A DNA stretch of 64,000 nucleotides from positions 186,001-250,000 of the forward strand of contig CM073202.1 of the NCBI GenBank assembly GCA_037042915.1, in the 5' to 3' direction. The notes beneath the pieces are model-generated. The model made no database searches, was not told the origin of the DNA, and saw only the letters and a list, made by a program, of their open reading frames with translations. Positions 35,052 through 46,439 of this stretch are shown piece after piece. Source of the stretch: Auricularia sp. M13. Lineage: Eukaryota; Basidiomycota; Agaricomycetes; Auriculariales; Auriculariaceae. Both the position numbers and the translations under genes were made by a program. How positions within the stretch are numbered: the first letter of the stretch is position 1; each line of letters opens with the position of its first letter.

Positions 35052-36215
35052 ATGGCGATGGCAATGCTGCGGGCACCGTCGATGGAGGACATCGTCATGC
35101 ACGATGTCGGCCCTCTGTCTGCCTATCAGGCCTCTAACTGTCACGGCGTTATGCAGCTAAGCGCCGACCGACGCGTGTGGTACACGCCAGCCCCCGTCCA
35201 AGCCGTGTCGGTAAGAAAAGTTTCCCCGCTGAAGGGTTTTGGGCGCTAAAGACCGTCACAGCTATCGCCAGCTCCGTTGTCATTGCCTGCCAGGCCCTCC
35301 GCGGACCTCCCGAACGAGCTTCTCCTCCAAATACTATCCGACCCCACGCTCTCTGCCCACGACTTGGCCGCTGTCTGCCTCATTAGCTCTCGATGGCTGT
35401 ACATTGCCCGCGTTGTACTGTACGGCACGTATGAGCTGCCCGTGGCGGACGCGAGGCTCGCCAGTACGCTCTGGAACAGCGCCCACCTGCGCGCACTTGC
35501 CCGCCGTGTGCGCGTCGAAGCGCAGGTTGGTACTGACGGCACCAATGCGGTCGGTTGGATGTGTCTCCCCGGCGCGGCACCCCGTGAGCTCACGTTTACC
35601 GGGCGTTGTCCCGCTGTCGCCCAGCGCATCCACGCCGCGCTCAGCTCGCCGGCCTGCGCGCCGGCTCTAGCGCACGTGCGCCGGCTAGCTGTAACTATGG
35701 ATCATCCGCCAATGCACCTCGATATGCTGCCCGCGCTCGAGGAGCTCGCATTGCTCGGCGACATCAACTTGCTCAAGCTCTACCTGAGCCGCTACGTGCC
35801 GTCCAGCACGGCGTCGAAGCTGCGCAGCCTAATCATACGCGTGAATGAATGCGCGGCGTGGCAGGCGACGGTGCCTTTGCGATTAGCGCGCTTTGCGGAT
35901 CTCCGGCGACTCGAGTGCACCTGCTCTGCGGAAGGCGCAGAAAATCCGCCCGGCTGGTTCTTTTGCGAGCTTCCGCCCACGCTCGAGGTGCTCGTGCTAT
36001 CCGTCTGCTTGCTCTCCGACTCCAACCCTACTTCTAGTTCATGCGCTCCCTCGCCGTGGCCCGCTCGCTCGCTCGAGCTGCGGCTCGTTCCACATGGCCG
36101 GCTTACGCGTGCCGCTGCGCGTGCGCTCGCCCGAGTGCGAACCCTCCGCGTGAGCTGTGATAAGGAGTGCCGGTGCGAGCGTGGAGCAATGGAATTGTTG
36201 CTGCCTGTGGCATGA
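35052..36215 (+). CDS. F-box-like protein, 370 aa
   Basis: Two exons, 35052-35210 and 35262-36215, join in phase. The F-box-like segment lies across the start of exon 2 (about residues 65-105: ADLPNELLLQILSDP, AAVCLISSRW, IARVVLY), a pattern common in agaricomycete F-box proteins. The first 53 residues are unstructured and Met/Ala-rich. Leucine-rich repeats of low regularity follow, and a CDKECRCERG cluster lies near the C-terminus. No catalytic motif. It belongs to the same local run of F-box genes but is not closely similar to the two upstream. Confidence 0.77.
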
Positions 36216-36435
36216 TCTTCGTCCTGCTTTCCTCTGTTGTCTGTTCTCTGCTTTCTCTTGCTTTCTCGTGGTTCCTCTGGTTCTTCCGCTTTCCCCGCTC
36301 ATCGCCTAGCCAGCAACCCATCCCGCCTGCCATTCGTCCATCACATTCCCCCTATTCATCTGTCTACTCAGCCCTCCGTTTATCCATTCAGCCGCACATT
36401 ACCTCCCGTGTCTATCTGTACGGCTCACTTGAGAA

Positions 36436-37875
36436 ATGGCAGAATCATTTAGACAGCAAGCTATGAGCCCGCAACAGAGATTCGAAACATTTTCACACGG
36501 GCTGGTACGTTTCCCTTCTGCGCTTTTTGCTGGGGTGGGCCACTGAAAACGCCATATTCTTTCACGCAGTATTCTTTCCTATTCCAACCCGAATCTACGG
36601 GTGCTCACAACGACTACCGGCTTTTCCTTGACCGAAGATATGACTCAACAGACATTGTCATGGAGCAGATAGATGTTAGTGCCCTGCGCTATACCTGCCC
36701 CGACCCTGCTCAGGAGGCCTACGGAATGCCAGGACCCGTCCCGGCGCATTCCAACGGTAGTCTAGGACCCCGTGCAACATTCCAGGAAGCGGTTCTACTG
36801 GTTCTGAATCAAATTAGGCGTTCCAAATGGGCGTATATGCAGCTGAGGAAATCACAAATGCGCCAGTACCTCCTTTCAAAACCAGCCATGCTGCAATTGA
36901 TGGGTCACCCAGACGGTCCCCAATACCTTCACTGGCCACAGACATTACAACCATCCTTCAGCAGCTCCGGGACTATCTGTCTCCTTCGGACATTGCTTAT
37001 TGTGACGCATTGGCAGACCTTGAACTTCGTAAGTCAATAGTCATACACAAGTAAGTCCCATCGCCCTCCGAGTCTCGGTCCGGTACCGTGCAATTGCGTC
37101 ATTCAACATAGAGGTCTGTGCTGCAACGGATGCCGAAGAATGCCCATCATACACGACCGCTACGACTGCCTCGAGTGCGCGGAAGGTTCGTCATTCGGGC
37201 AGGATGAATTATGCTTCGAAGACTAAAGGACGGTCAGGCGAATACAGATTATGCATGGAGTGCATCCATGTTTCTCCTGATCATCATTGCAATCCTCACC
37301 CACTGCATTCGGCCACCCACAACCTGATTCTTCATTCACGGGAAGTGTCAAAAGACTGGTGCGGGAGGATCCGTAGGCGCGCCCTCGAGCAATTGCATCT
37401 CTCAATTCCGGAGTCAATGACGAACCATTCGGGGATGCAGTTCGGGATCGAAGGGATGCTTCTGTGTGATGAATGCCGCACTCTCATGTCCGCGGACTTT
37501 TACTGCTGTCTTGAATGCCCTCGTACGTGACTCTTGTGCGTCGGTGTTGCAGACTCAATGCCTGACTGATTCAATTGGCTGTAGTTATTGGGATCCCGTG
37601 CTGCATCTGCTTGCTCTGCGTGCGTCGAAGGAAGTTCAGAGCTGCTGGCTGGTCGTGATCATTGGATGGTCTTGGTTCGCAACCGTGAAGCCCCCATTGT
37701 CACCGGAATCAAGCCTGTCGCCCCGGAACCGGAGAGAAACCCGTCCGTCTCGGTTACGGATGCCGTTAATGCGAGAATGGACGAGGTAAATAGTCGGCTG
37801 GACCAGTTGAACTTTCGCGTGGATAGGATTACAGAGATGCTAGAGGTTGTTCTGCAGAGAGTAAGTAACATCTAG
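36436..37875 (+). CDS. ZZ-type zinc-finger protein (3' end unresolved)
   Basis: Exons 36436-36504, 36570-36756, 36843-37050, 37112-37185 and 37238-37522 join in frame. Exons 4-5 encode a ZZ-like finger: GLCCNGC, YDCLEC, YRLCMEC, then HPLHSATHNLI. A second copy begins LLCDEC ... FYCCLEC and should end in CSACVEG near 37610, but no single junction between 37522 and 37600 keeps all frames. The splice is therefore unusual or the gene is damaged. The last segment (about 37770-37862) is a coiled coil, MDEVNSRLDQLNFRVDRI. ZZ domains bind zinc and mediate protein contacts, for example with histone tails or SUMO. A stop occurs at 37873, but a GTAAGT donor just before it could lead into the coding-like sequence at 38031-38674. 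Confidence 0.6.
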
Positions 37876-38030
37876 TGCTCGAGACGTTGTTTATAGTGTC
37901 TACTGCTTTGCATCGAATGGCGTTTTCCTTCTGCGAGCAATGGCTCCACCGCGGATATAGCGGCAAAATGACCGACAGCGGTTTCGGAACCTGCCGGTAC
38001 GGCTTGACCTTGGCCTGCTCGCATCGAGCT

Positions 38031-38674
38031 CAGCGAACGGCTGCAACTGAAGGAAGACATCCACCAATTCTGTGAAGGGCTCCATGTCTGTGGAGCAGAA
38101 TATGGACTACTTTTACACGTAGCGCCAAGCACCAGTGAGCACTGCACTGTTTTTCGAGTTGGCATCCTTGCTGCATGCCGACATCGCCGAAGTAGGCCAT
38201 GACCAGCTCAATATCAGAGCTTTTCTGACTGTTCCGTTGCGGATCCCGAGCATGAATCATGCACGTGCGCTTGGATCAAATGCATCAGTGTCGTCTGGAG
38301 CTAGACTGAGCTCGCGAGGTGAGTTTGACAACATTCTAGTCTCATTGAATTTGCTGAATAACCTGATCATTAACTGTCAGCAAAAGCTTTACCGTGGACT
38401 GCCAGTCGAGTTCGGTTCCCATCGACTGCAAATCGACTTAGTGCCTTGTATCATAATGGCTGGGCGTCGGTGAAGGCATCATGATGCTCTGTTCGGCGTC
38501 GTGTGGGCGCCAGAATGGACTGCATTTCGACCCGTACAAGTCTTGCGCGCAACAATGGACCTCCTCACGGTTGTGGAGGCGACCGAGGAGCTCAGCGAGA
38601 ACGACATCATGGCCGTACGCGACATCGTTCAAAAAGCCTCTGCTTCTCTCTGCAAACTCGGCATTGATTGCTGA
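38031..38674 (+). other. Coding-like exons, possibly 3' part of the ZZ gene
   Basis: Two good reading frames occur. From 38031 to about 38150 one reads LSERLQLKEDIHQFCEGLHV and continues in phase with the coiled-coil exon if 37864-38030 is spliced out. From about 38483 to the stop at 38674 another reads DALFGVVWAPEWTAF ... DIVQKASASLCKLGIDC. The middle does not resolve into one frame. It is either the end of the ZZ gene or a broken neighbour. Confidence 0.4.
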
Positions 38675-38835
38675 ACAAAGTGATATGATATTCAGGGGCA
38701 AGGTTCCTATCTGAGCACTGATTATGATGCGTGCGCAGGTACCGACGCCGGCCTACATAAGCCTCTTGACCCGAACGCTCGCTTTTCCCCTCGGGCACGC
38801 CGAGCGCTCTCTGGTACCTCCTCGCATCCTCGACA

Positions 38836-40928
38836 ATGGGCGCTCAACAGTCTGGTCTCATTCTTCTGCCGCTCCTGGCCTTGAGCGCGAGTGCTGCGAT
38901 CAGCGACACAGAGCGCTTCAGCTGCCGTCCATTCCTTCCCACCCTCTTCGTCGACGCGCCGCCCGCGGCGAACAACCTGGTCATCAAGAACGCGACGGGG
39001 GCGCTCGACCAGTACTTCACGCAGCGCTTCACGAGCGGCAACGGCGACATCGACGCGCTCTCCGTCGCGGTCGTCACGTCGCAGGGCGCGATCTTCGAGA
39101 AGAACTGGGGCGTGACGCGCGGCAACGAGACGGCAACGTCGCCGAAGGTCACGAGCCGCTCAAGCTACCGCCTCGCGTCGGTCTCGAAGCTCGCGCTCGT
39201 CTACGAGGCGTTCATCCTCGTGCAGAAGGGCGTCATCCAGTGGGACGACCCCGTCGAGAAGTACATCCCGAGCTTCAAGTACCGTCCCGGCGCGTTCTCG
39301 CCCAACCCGCCGCACCAGGACCTCCCGCAGAACCAGGCGCCCATCACCATCTTCCAGCTCGGTGCGTCGCGCTGTTCGCGCTGGAGATGCCGTGTCTGAT
39401 CCCCGTCCCAGCGACGCACATGTCGGGCATGGGGCGCGACTGGCCCGCTGGAAACGTGGCGAATTGGCCGCACGACTTAGTCGGGTGCGCTCCCCTCGTT
39501 TGCCGCGTTGCACGTTCTCGTACGCTGACGTTTGCGTCGCAGAGCTGGTTCGCCCCCGGTCAATGGTCTCGGGTTCCCCAACTACCAGGGACTCCTCGAT
39601 GCCATCGCGCGCACGCGTCTCGTGAACCCGCCCAACACGTACCCGCAGTATTCAAACACTGGTATGCTCGCATTTGCGTATCCCTTCGCATGCGCTGATT
39701 TTTCTACTCGCGCGTAGCCACCGGGTTTATGGGTATGGTTCTCGTCGCAGCCAACAAGAAGAAGTTTGGACCGAGGGAGCCGAGCACATATGGCGAGCTC
39801 GTCCAGCGGTGCGTTGTCCTGGAAGTCGTGGAGATCATGACTGACTTGTCTTCCTAGCGACATCTTCGGCCCGCTTGGCATGACCGACACGTATTTCGCA
39901 ATGACGGCGGCCAACAAGAACAACCTCGTCGTCTCTTCCTACGCCCCGGAGACCGCTGTGCGTCTCGGGCGTTTTGCTCCGTCAGAGGAAAAGTACTAAT
40001 CTGAACGCGCTCGCAGGACCAAGACTTCCTCGACCCGTTGAACCCTGCCGGCGGCCAGTTCTCGTCGCTCAGCGATTTCATCAAGTTCTTCAAGGTCATC
40101 CTGAACCCGAACCGGCCGGAGAGCAAGCTCAACAGCTACTCGATGGCGAAGTGGATGCAGACCGTGCACGCGTTCGAGGAGGACGACTGGACGGAGATCG
40201 GGATCATCTGGGAGATCATCAAGCACCAGGACTCGAACGGCCGCCTGCGCAAGCTCTACCTGAAGCGTGCGTCCCCATCTCCTTCAATGAAAACTATCGC
40301 CGGACGACTCTGACTCTCATACTGATACAGTGGGCGAGATGGCGGGCTACCACATCGCGGTGGGCTTCCACCCGGGCTCGTCGTACGCGGTGCTGGTGCT
40401 CATGGCGGGCCACTACAACGACGCGACGAAGCTCGCGTACGACGCGTTCGACATCCTGCAGCCGGCGTTCGACAAGGCGCTCGCGCAGGCGGCGACGAGC
40501 CTGTACGTCGGCACGTGGGGCGCGGGCAACAACACGATCACGATCTCCATCGACAAGGGCACGCTGTACGTCGAGAAGGCCGTCATCCAGGGCGTGAACG
40601 TCCTCGCGAACTTCTTCGCCGACCGCCTCGCGCTGCGCCCCACGCAGCGCGCCGAGGAGTTCCGGTGCGTCTTGTTCTCGCTGCTTTGAGTCGTGGGCTG
40701 ACTGACGCATTTCTTTGTGCATGTAGGATCGACACGGGCATCCCGGGCTACAACGGCCTGAAGCACATGGGCTGCTACGTCTACTGGAACGGGATCGACT
40801 TCTGGGGCCTGAAGAACGACTACCCCATCGACCTCATCTACTTCGCCAAGAACCGCCTCGGCCAGCGCGAGCTGCACTTCCCGTCGACCAACACGACGCT
40901 GCTGCTCTCGCGCCTCGGGCCGGTCTAG
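38836..40928 (+). CDS. Secreted serine beta-lactamase-like (class C / PBP4-type) hydrolase
   Basis: Eight exons (38836-39361, 39412-39484, 39543-39661, 39718-39808, 39858-39957, 40017-40266, 40331-40664, 40727-40928) give 564 aa, all phases consistent. A signal peptide (1-20) precedes a beta-lactamase-family domain. S115-V-S-K118 is the SxxK nucleophile motif, Y236-S-N238 the second motif, and H400-P-G402 in GYHIAVGFHPG the third. Fungal members of this family (as in LovD or AmpC-like esterases) are usually esterases, transesterases or peptidases rather than antibiotic-resistance enzymes. The C-terminal 100 residues carry a separate small beta-domain. The signal peptide implies secretion. The natural substrate is unknown. 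Confidence 0.86.
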
Positions 40929-41499
40929 GTCTCACGCACCCGGCACGTTCAGTTTCTCAACACTGGCAGAGCTCTGCGAGCTCGCCCCACGATCATTTCC
41001 GCACCGAATCAAATTGAACTGAACTGAACGAATGTAATAACCGCCGTACTAGTAGTAACGCTCATACTCTCATACTCTCACCTGTTGTTTGGGGCCTTTT
41101 GCTAGAGCGGACTCTGGGTCGTACCGTGTACGTAGCAGTAGTAATAGGTTGGCTGGCGGTGCCACCATCCGTCGTAGCTTCTGTGCTGTAATGATAATTG
41201 ACATTAGTAGTCGAAACGTTCGTCAAGTCACGCTGGCATGCAGAAGATCTACAGTAATTACTTAATGGCATATGTAGATCACACAGTCTGCGACGGTTAA
41301 CTTGGATCACCAGGGAGGTCTCATTCGGCTCAGTCTCTAGTCTCTGAGAATAAACCTTCACACAGTTGGAGTGAGGTCACGGTCTCATTCGAAACGTGCA
41401 TACTTCAAGCTAGCTATAGTGACAATTCAAAAGCGTGCAGCGTGCGCGACCTGCACTAGTACTGTGCAGTATCCGCTCTCGCACGGGCAGGTGCCAGGC

Positions 41500-42395
41500 C
41501 AACCCCGGGAGATTTGGCTCCCAACATCAGCAAAGTTGGTTTTTGCTCGAGCTGGCTCGGGCTGGCTTTCCCGTGCTCAAGGCATTTGAGCAAGTTTGAG
41601 CTCCTCCGTCGAGTAAGAGCTCCTTGGGAAACGGTAAGAAGCAAGTCGGAGCTCAGCGATCCTCGCCGAGCTTCGTCGAGCTCCACCAAGCACGATCAAG
41701 CTTGCCAAACGGCTCAAGCCGGTCAAGCTCCTCAAGCAGCTCAAGCACCTGGTCTCGCTGTGAAAGGTCGTACCATTTTTTTGACCTCGAAAGGTCGCTG
41801 GCGGGTGATTCCTGCAGCGCGGTGTGCGGTCGCCGAAATTCACTAAGTCTCTTCCTTCTCCCAACATCTGCTGCCCGGTTCTTTGCACTGGCGCCGCGCT
41901 GGCCTCCCCTCTCCCGCAGTACTTATATGGGACTAGCACGCCGTCGTACACGCGCGTCGGTTCCCAGACCGCTTGTAGGTCCAGCTTCTCACCTTTCCAG
42001 CGTCCTTGCCTTGCCAGCTTGTATATACTATAATCGTGAAGCATAATCTGAACCACTGAATTCTAAACTATGATTTCTACTGCATTATGGCCTGGAGAAC
42101 AAATAACGGGGCCCAATGAATCAGAAATGACCGCGAGGAGAGGCCGGAGACGCGCGAGCTCACGAAGCTTTGATTGTTTGTCAAGCTCGGCCGAGCTCGG
42201 CTGAGCTCGTCAAGCTGCTCAAGCACTCAAGCTCGTCAAGCTCGGCAAAGCTTGAGACGCTTGACGAGCTCGCCCGAACAAAATTAGGCGGACCTTTTGT
42301 GTACGAGCTTGAGTCGCTTGAGTGCTCACGAGGCTCGACGAGGCTTGACGAGCCTCGTGAGCAAAAACCAACTTTGCTGATGCAAGGCGGGGTTG
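41500..42395. mobile_element. Non-autonomous element with terminal inverted repeats
   Basis: The sequence near 41525-41549 (CATCAGCAAAGTTGG...) recurs inverted at 42360-42383, a 24-bp match; shorter outer arms beginning CAACCCCG extend it to 41500 and 42395. The interior is full of short CTTGAGC/GAGCTCG/AAGCTT motifs in both orientations near each end. No coding capacity and no clear target duplication. It is probably a class II MITE-like element; the exact ends are uncertain. Confidence 0.55.
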
Positions 42396-42488
42396 AGAAA
42401 CTGGAGCCAGGAAGTACAGGCTTGATCATGCATATGAGTTGCTTTGAGCTCCTCCCGAGCTCATCAGTGTCCCGATCTCCCCTAAAAT

Positions 42489-42495
42489 CCCCCCC

Positions 42496-42539
<44 letters not shown>
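42489..42539. repeat. Homopolymer run C9-T7-A35
   Basis: Nine C, seven T and 35 A bases follow one another. A 35-A tract could mark the tail of a retroposed copy, or could be partly an assembly or sequencing artefact. No retroposed gene is seen on its left. Confidence 0.7.
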
Positions 42540-42540
<1 letters not shown>

Positions 42541-42542
<2 letters not shown>

Positions 42543-43429
42543 AACGAAATGGCAATGGTATCCCACTGCCAGTGGCAGGACGGGTATGAGAAAGCTCGAG
42601 GGCAGAACTGACCTTCAAGTTTTCCTGATATGCTTCCCGAATTTCGCGATCGCCCATAATTATAATAATCTCAGGCCCCCTGTCACCGGCTAGCCACTTG
42701 AAGCTTGAAGGAGAGTCGCACACCACTCGCGCATCTAACGCAGACCGCCAACGCGACTCTGCGACGCCTCCACCGTCAAAGTAGCCATCCATTGCACTCG
42801 CGCAACACAAGTATTACAGTAATATCCTAGTCGCAGTACTTAGTAGACATTCGCATTCGCCAACCCGGCGTCACGGTGGGAGTAATATTGTAGAGTAGAG
42901 TATAGTATGCGATGCGCACTCTCATCATCATCGTCAGGCGTAGGTACGCGCTCAGCAGGAACTTGTCAGTGTCACGAAACCAGAAAAACAAAAACAAAAA
43001 CAAAAAAAAGGTGAGGTAGAGAATAAACAGTCAGAAGCAAGGAAGCAAGAACGGGGGATAGGTTAAGCAAGTAAGTAAGTAGCGCGGGCTAAATCCTACA
43101 GAGTACTAAACTAGCGAGTCGGAGTCAAGAGTCAGAGTGAGGACGGAGGAAAAGAAAAAGTGAGATGGAGACTACGAGCGAGCAGGCGGGAACAGAGCAG
43201 AGCAGAGTTGACTTGGGAGACTTGTTGGACGAGACTTGTAGGAGATGGCTTGGGAGACTGGGGACGTGTGTGTGTGTGTGCGAGACGCGGACGGGGGTGT
43301 AATGGGTGGAATAGACAAGGTAGCGGGCAGCGGGGATGGATGTGATTTGACGGAACCAGGGGACATCTAGGGGGGTATGCGCAAGACTAACACCGACAGA
43401 CAGAACGAGCACGACTTCGGCGCCTGCAG
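42541..43429. other. Intergenic stretch with simple repeats
   Basis: No gene seen. Simple-sequence tracts include an AAAAC run near 42986-43008, TAAG repeats near 43070, and a TG repeat near 43265-43280. The region lies downstream of the Nudix gene 3' end. Confidence 0.5.
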
Positions 43430-45399
43430 CTACCGCCGCGCGCACGCGGCAGCAAACGCCTGCGCGAGCTCGGGCTTCCACTGCAACCTCCGCGCGGCCT
43501 CAGCCGGCAGGACCCATTCTCTTCTGCGCTCGTGCGCTTCGGGCCAGGTTTCTACGGAATCGGGATCGAGGAGGCAAGACGTCAGCCAGCTGGTTGATTG
43601 ATTGCGCGCGGAAATGAAACGGGGGCGATGGAAGTAGGACGAAGACGGCGACGGCCGGCGGAAAGAGGAAACGCCGGGGGAGGCGGGGGAACGATGGGCG
43701 TTGGGCACACGGGCGCGCGGCAGAAAGGACGGCCGGACGAGCATCTGCGGCAGCAGACAGGGACGGGACATAAAATAAACCGGAAAGCAGCTAGAGGATG
43801 TACTGCAGAAGACTACGCAGCATTGCTAGGGCAAGAAGCCCACACGACGAGTAGTCTCGAGGTGGAGCGTGGCAGGAGAGATACGGGAGCGTGGTGCAGT
43901 GGGACGGCGTCTGAGGCGCTCTCGCGCGTACACATGTCACGACAGGTACGCAATAAGGCAGGAACTTGCGAAGGCGGGTCCGCACGCCGCGGGCATGAAG
44001 GAACTGCGAGAAGCAGGGTACCTGAAGCAAACACCATCTGTTCGCGGGCGCGTCACAGAGCAGTTACGGAAGCGCGCGCGGGGTCGGCGCTCAGGCTTTG
44101 AGCATGTGAACGCAAAGCGCAGCGGGAGCGTTGTACGCGCGAGGTAGAGATGCGCGTGCTGAATCTGGCGATGCAAGGAGGGCAGCGAACGAAGGAGGCA
44201 AGGAGGAGAAAAAAAAGAGCGAAGGACGGCGTGCGCGTAGGAACGTGGGTAAGAAGCAATGGGATGCCGAGGCTTGCCATGAAATGATCCATGTGGCACC
44301 AGAGGGCGAGAGTTGCACCTTCTGCTCGCGGTCTGCGCCGTCAAGCCCGTCGAGCAGAGGTTACGGCAGACGGAGTGACACGCGCGGCGCCGAGTGAGCA
44401 AGGAGCTACAACGACTAGTTGGCATGGGCCGCGACGTCGCGAGCGCCACGGGTGAAGGACGCGCAAGAGTGTCGCAACGCTCACAGTGCGAGAAGCGAAG
44501 CGACTACGCGGCAACGCGTCGCCGTCTTCGCGCACGAGGACGGCGTGTGGATGGCACGGGTGGATGGATGCAGGAAGAATGGTGCATGGGCGAAGCGCGT
44601 GTAAAGTGACGAGCGCGCGCGTGAACGTGGGTCAGAAGGGCAGTGATGCGCGTTGGCCTGCGGGAAACAAGAACGGGCGAAGGGCGAGGCGCGCAGGAAG
44701 AGTCCGAACGCCGCGGAGCAGCTTCGGGGCCGAGGGAGCGGCGGAGGCAGGATGGAATGTCGGGCGTCTGTTTGACGTCGTAGGATGGGAACGTGTGCAA
44801 GAAGCCGGCGTACGGGCGTTGTGGCACGAAAGGATTTGTCCAGGATGACGAAGGAAGTAAGGAGGAGGGGACGCCGTTCATGGGAACGTGGGTAAGAAGA
44901 AGGTACGAAATGAAAGCCATGTGGCCCGAAACTGGCCAACGGCGCCGAGCTCGTCGAGCATGGGTCACGTGAGGGGGTTCGGGGGAGGCGCTCACCAGCA
45001 AGCGAGGAGACGTCGAGCTCGTAGACGTGGTAGGTCGCGTTGGCCGTGCTGATCGTCAGCACGAACCGGCTCACCGTCCCGTGCACCCCGGCTAACGAAC
45101 GTGCGTCAGCCATCCAGGTGAGGGAACCGTCCACGCCGGCCGACGCACCTTCCTCGTACGCCTCGCGCGCCGCGGCGGCCTCGAGCGTCTTGTCGCTCGT
45201 CTCCCACCCGCCCTTTGGCACTGGACAGTGTGAGTGGCAAGACGGGGTGCAAGGTGGAAGGTGGGTGGAAGGGCGGCTACGTACAGACCCAGGCGTCGGG
45301 CCGCTTGCGGGAGGTGACGAGCAGGACCTGGCCTGCGGTGCGCGCGAGCGGGATGGCGACGCACACGATGCGCGGCCGCGGCCCGTCCTTCTTGCCCAT
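43430..45399 (-). CDS. Nudix hydrolase, diphosphoinositol/diadenosine polyphosphate type
   Basis: Exons 45399-45285, 45220-45149, 45091-44996 and 43551-43430 join in frame to 134 aa, the usual size for Aps1/Ddp1-like enzymes. The Nudix box lies at residues 43-65; REAYEEAGV (57-65) carries the metal-binding glutamates. The conserved WVLPKGGWE precedes it, and HVYELDV and WPEAHERRREWV follow, as in fungal DIPP-type proteins. The Glu of the GX5E part is Lys49 here. Such enzymes hydrolyse diphosphoinositol polyphosphates and Ap5A/Ap6A-type dinucleotides in the cytosol or nucleus. The last intron is about 1,444 nt, far longer than any other in the window, and contains no recognisable gene. Confidence 0.8.
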
Positions 45400-45699
45400 C
45401 CTCGTCGTCGGGTGTGAGCGGGTTGGTGTGTACGCAGCAAGCTGGAGGACAAATTCGGGCTCCGCGGGGTCTTTCAACGGAGCGCCGCCATCGCTGCTTG
45501 GGTGTGGGTGTGAGTGTGCAGAGGAGGAGAGTTGGACGCAGTTGCAAATCTTCCTGTCAACTTCAACTTCAGCGCGCCAAACGGGGTCGCAATTTTCTGC
45601 TCCCGCCACGCACGTGCGTCGGCCCGCCCCGCCGACTTCACAGCGCGCGCTTGACACGCCTTCGGATCCCGAGTCTGAGCCTCGAGGCACTCTGTAAAC

Positions 45700-46067
45700 A
45701 TGAACGAACCCCTGACCTCGACTGCGTCATGCGCCTCCCTGCATTCTCAGCGTGCCTTTTTTCACTCGGCTCGCTCCACTGAGCTCATTGCCACCTAACA
45801 AGCTCGTCGAACTACCGTAGCGATACTCACGCACACAATCCCTTCATTCTCTCGAGGTCTAGAAACGCCACGCGACCGACCGCGGCCTGCGATAGGGACT
45901 CGCCGCCTTCTTCCCCGCACGCTGTTACAGTTAGCCCAGTAACTTGGGGTCGTCACATTATCAACCCGTCCAAGGCTCGCACAAAGCAAGTATCGTCGAT
46001 CGAAGACATGTCCCTAAATCTCAATGGATGCAGTAACCTCAACGGATGCATTAAGCCAAAGCCCATG
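45700..46067. other. Upstream region of the Nudix gene and tRNA
   Basis: No gene seen in this roughly 370-bp gap. It holds the Nudix upstream region on the left and the 5' flank of the tRNA gene on the right. Confidence 0.5.
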
Positions 46068-46139
46068 TTCTTCGTGGTCCAACGGCTAAGACACGCGCCT
46101 GTCACGCGCGTAACCCGGGTTCGACTCCCGGCGAGGAAG
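46068..46139 (+). tRNA. tRNA-Asp (anticodon GTC)
   Basis: The 72-nt sequence folds as a cloverleaf: 7-bp acceptor stem (one G-T pair), short D arm, anticodon stem CGCGC/GCGCG with loop CTGTCAC, and T stem CCGGG/CCCGG with TTCGACT loop. The anticodon GTC reads Asp codons GAC/GAT. There is no intron. A TTTT tract about 15 bp downstream can stop RNA polymerase III. The A and B boxes (TGGTCCAACGG, GGTTCGACTCC) are intact. Confidence 0.93.
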
Positions 46140-46439
46140 CTATTAGTTATATTTTATTTATTCAGCTTTCCATGCCACCGACTCTAAAAGCGTTGATTTG
46201 ACTCAAGTCAACCTCAGTGCTGAGTGGGGCACAATTTCCCAATAATCCGGAGGCAAATTTGGGCTCTCCTCTCCCTGGGCAGCCGAGGTCGGTCGTCACC
46301 CTCACAGTTCTCAAAACATGTCGCTTTTCGCTCCAGCTGTACATAGAACCGCCCACTGCGCTGTACAGTACGTCTCAGGTCCCTGTTGTCCTTCTGTGAA
46401 GGCAGGTGAATATCTGGCTGACAAGTCTACGCACTGCAG

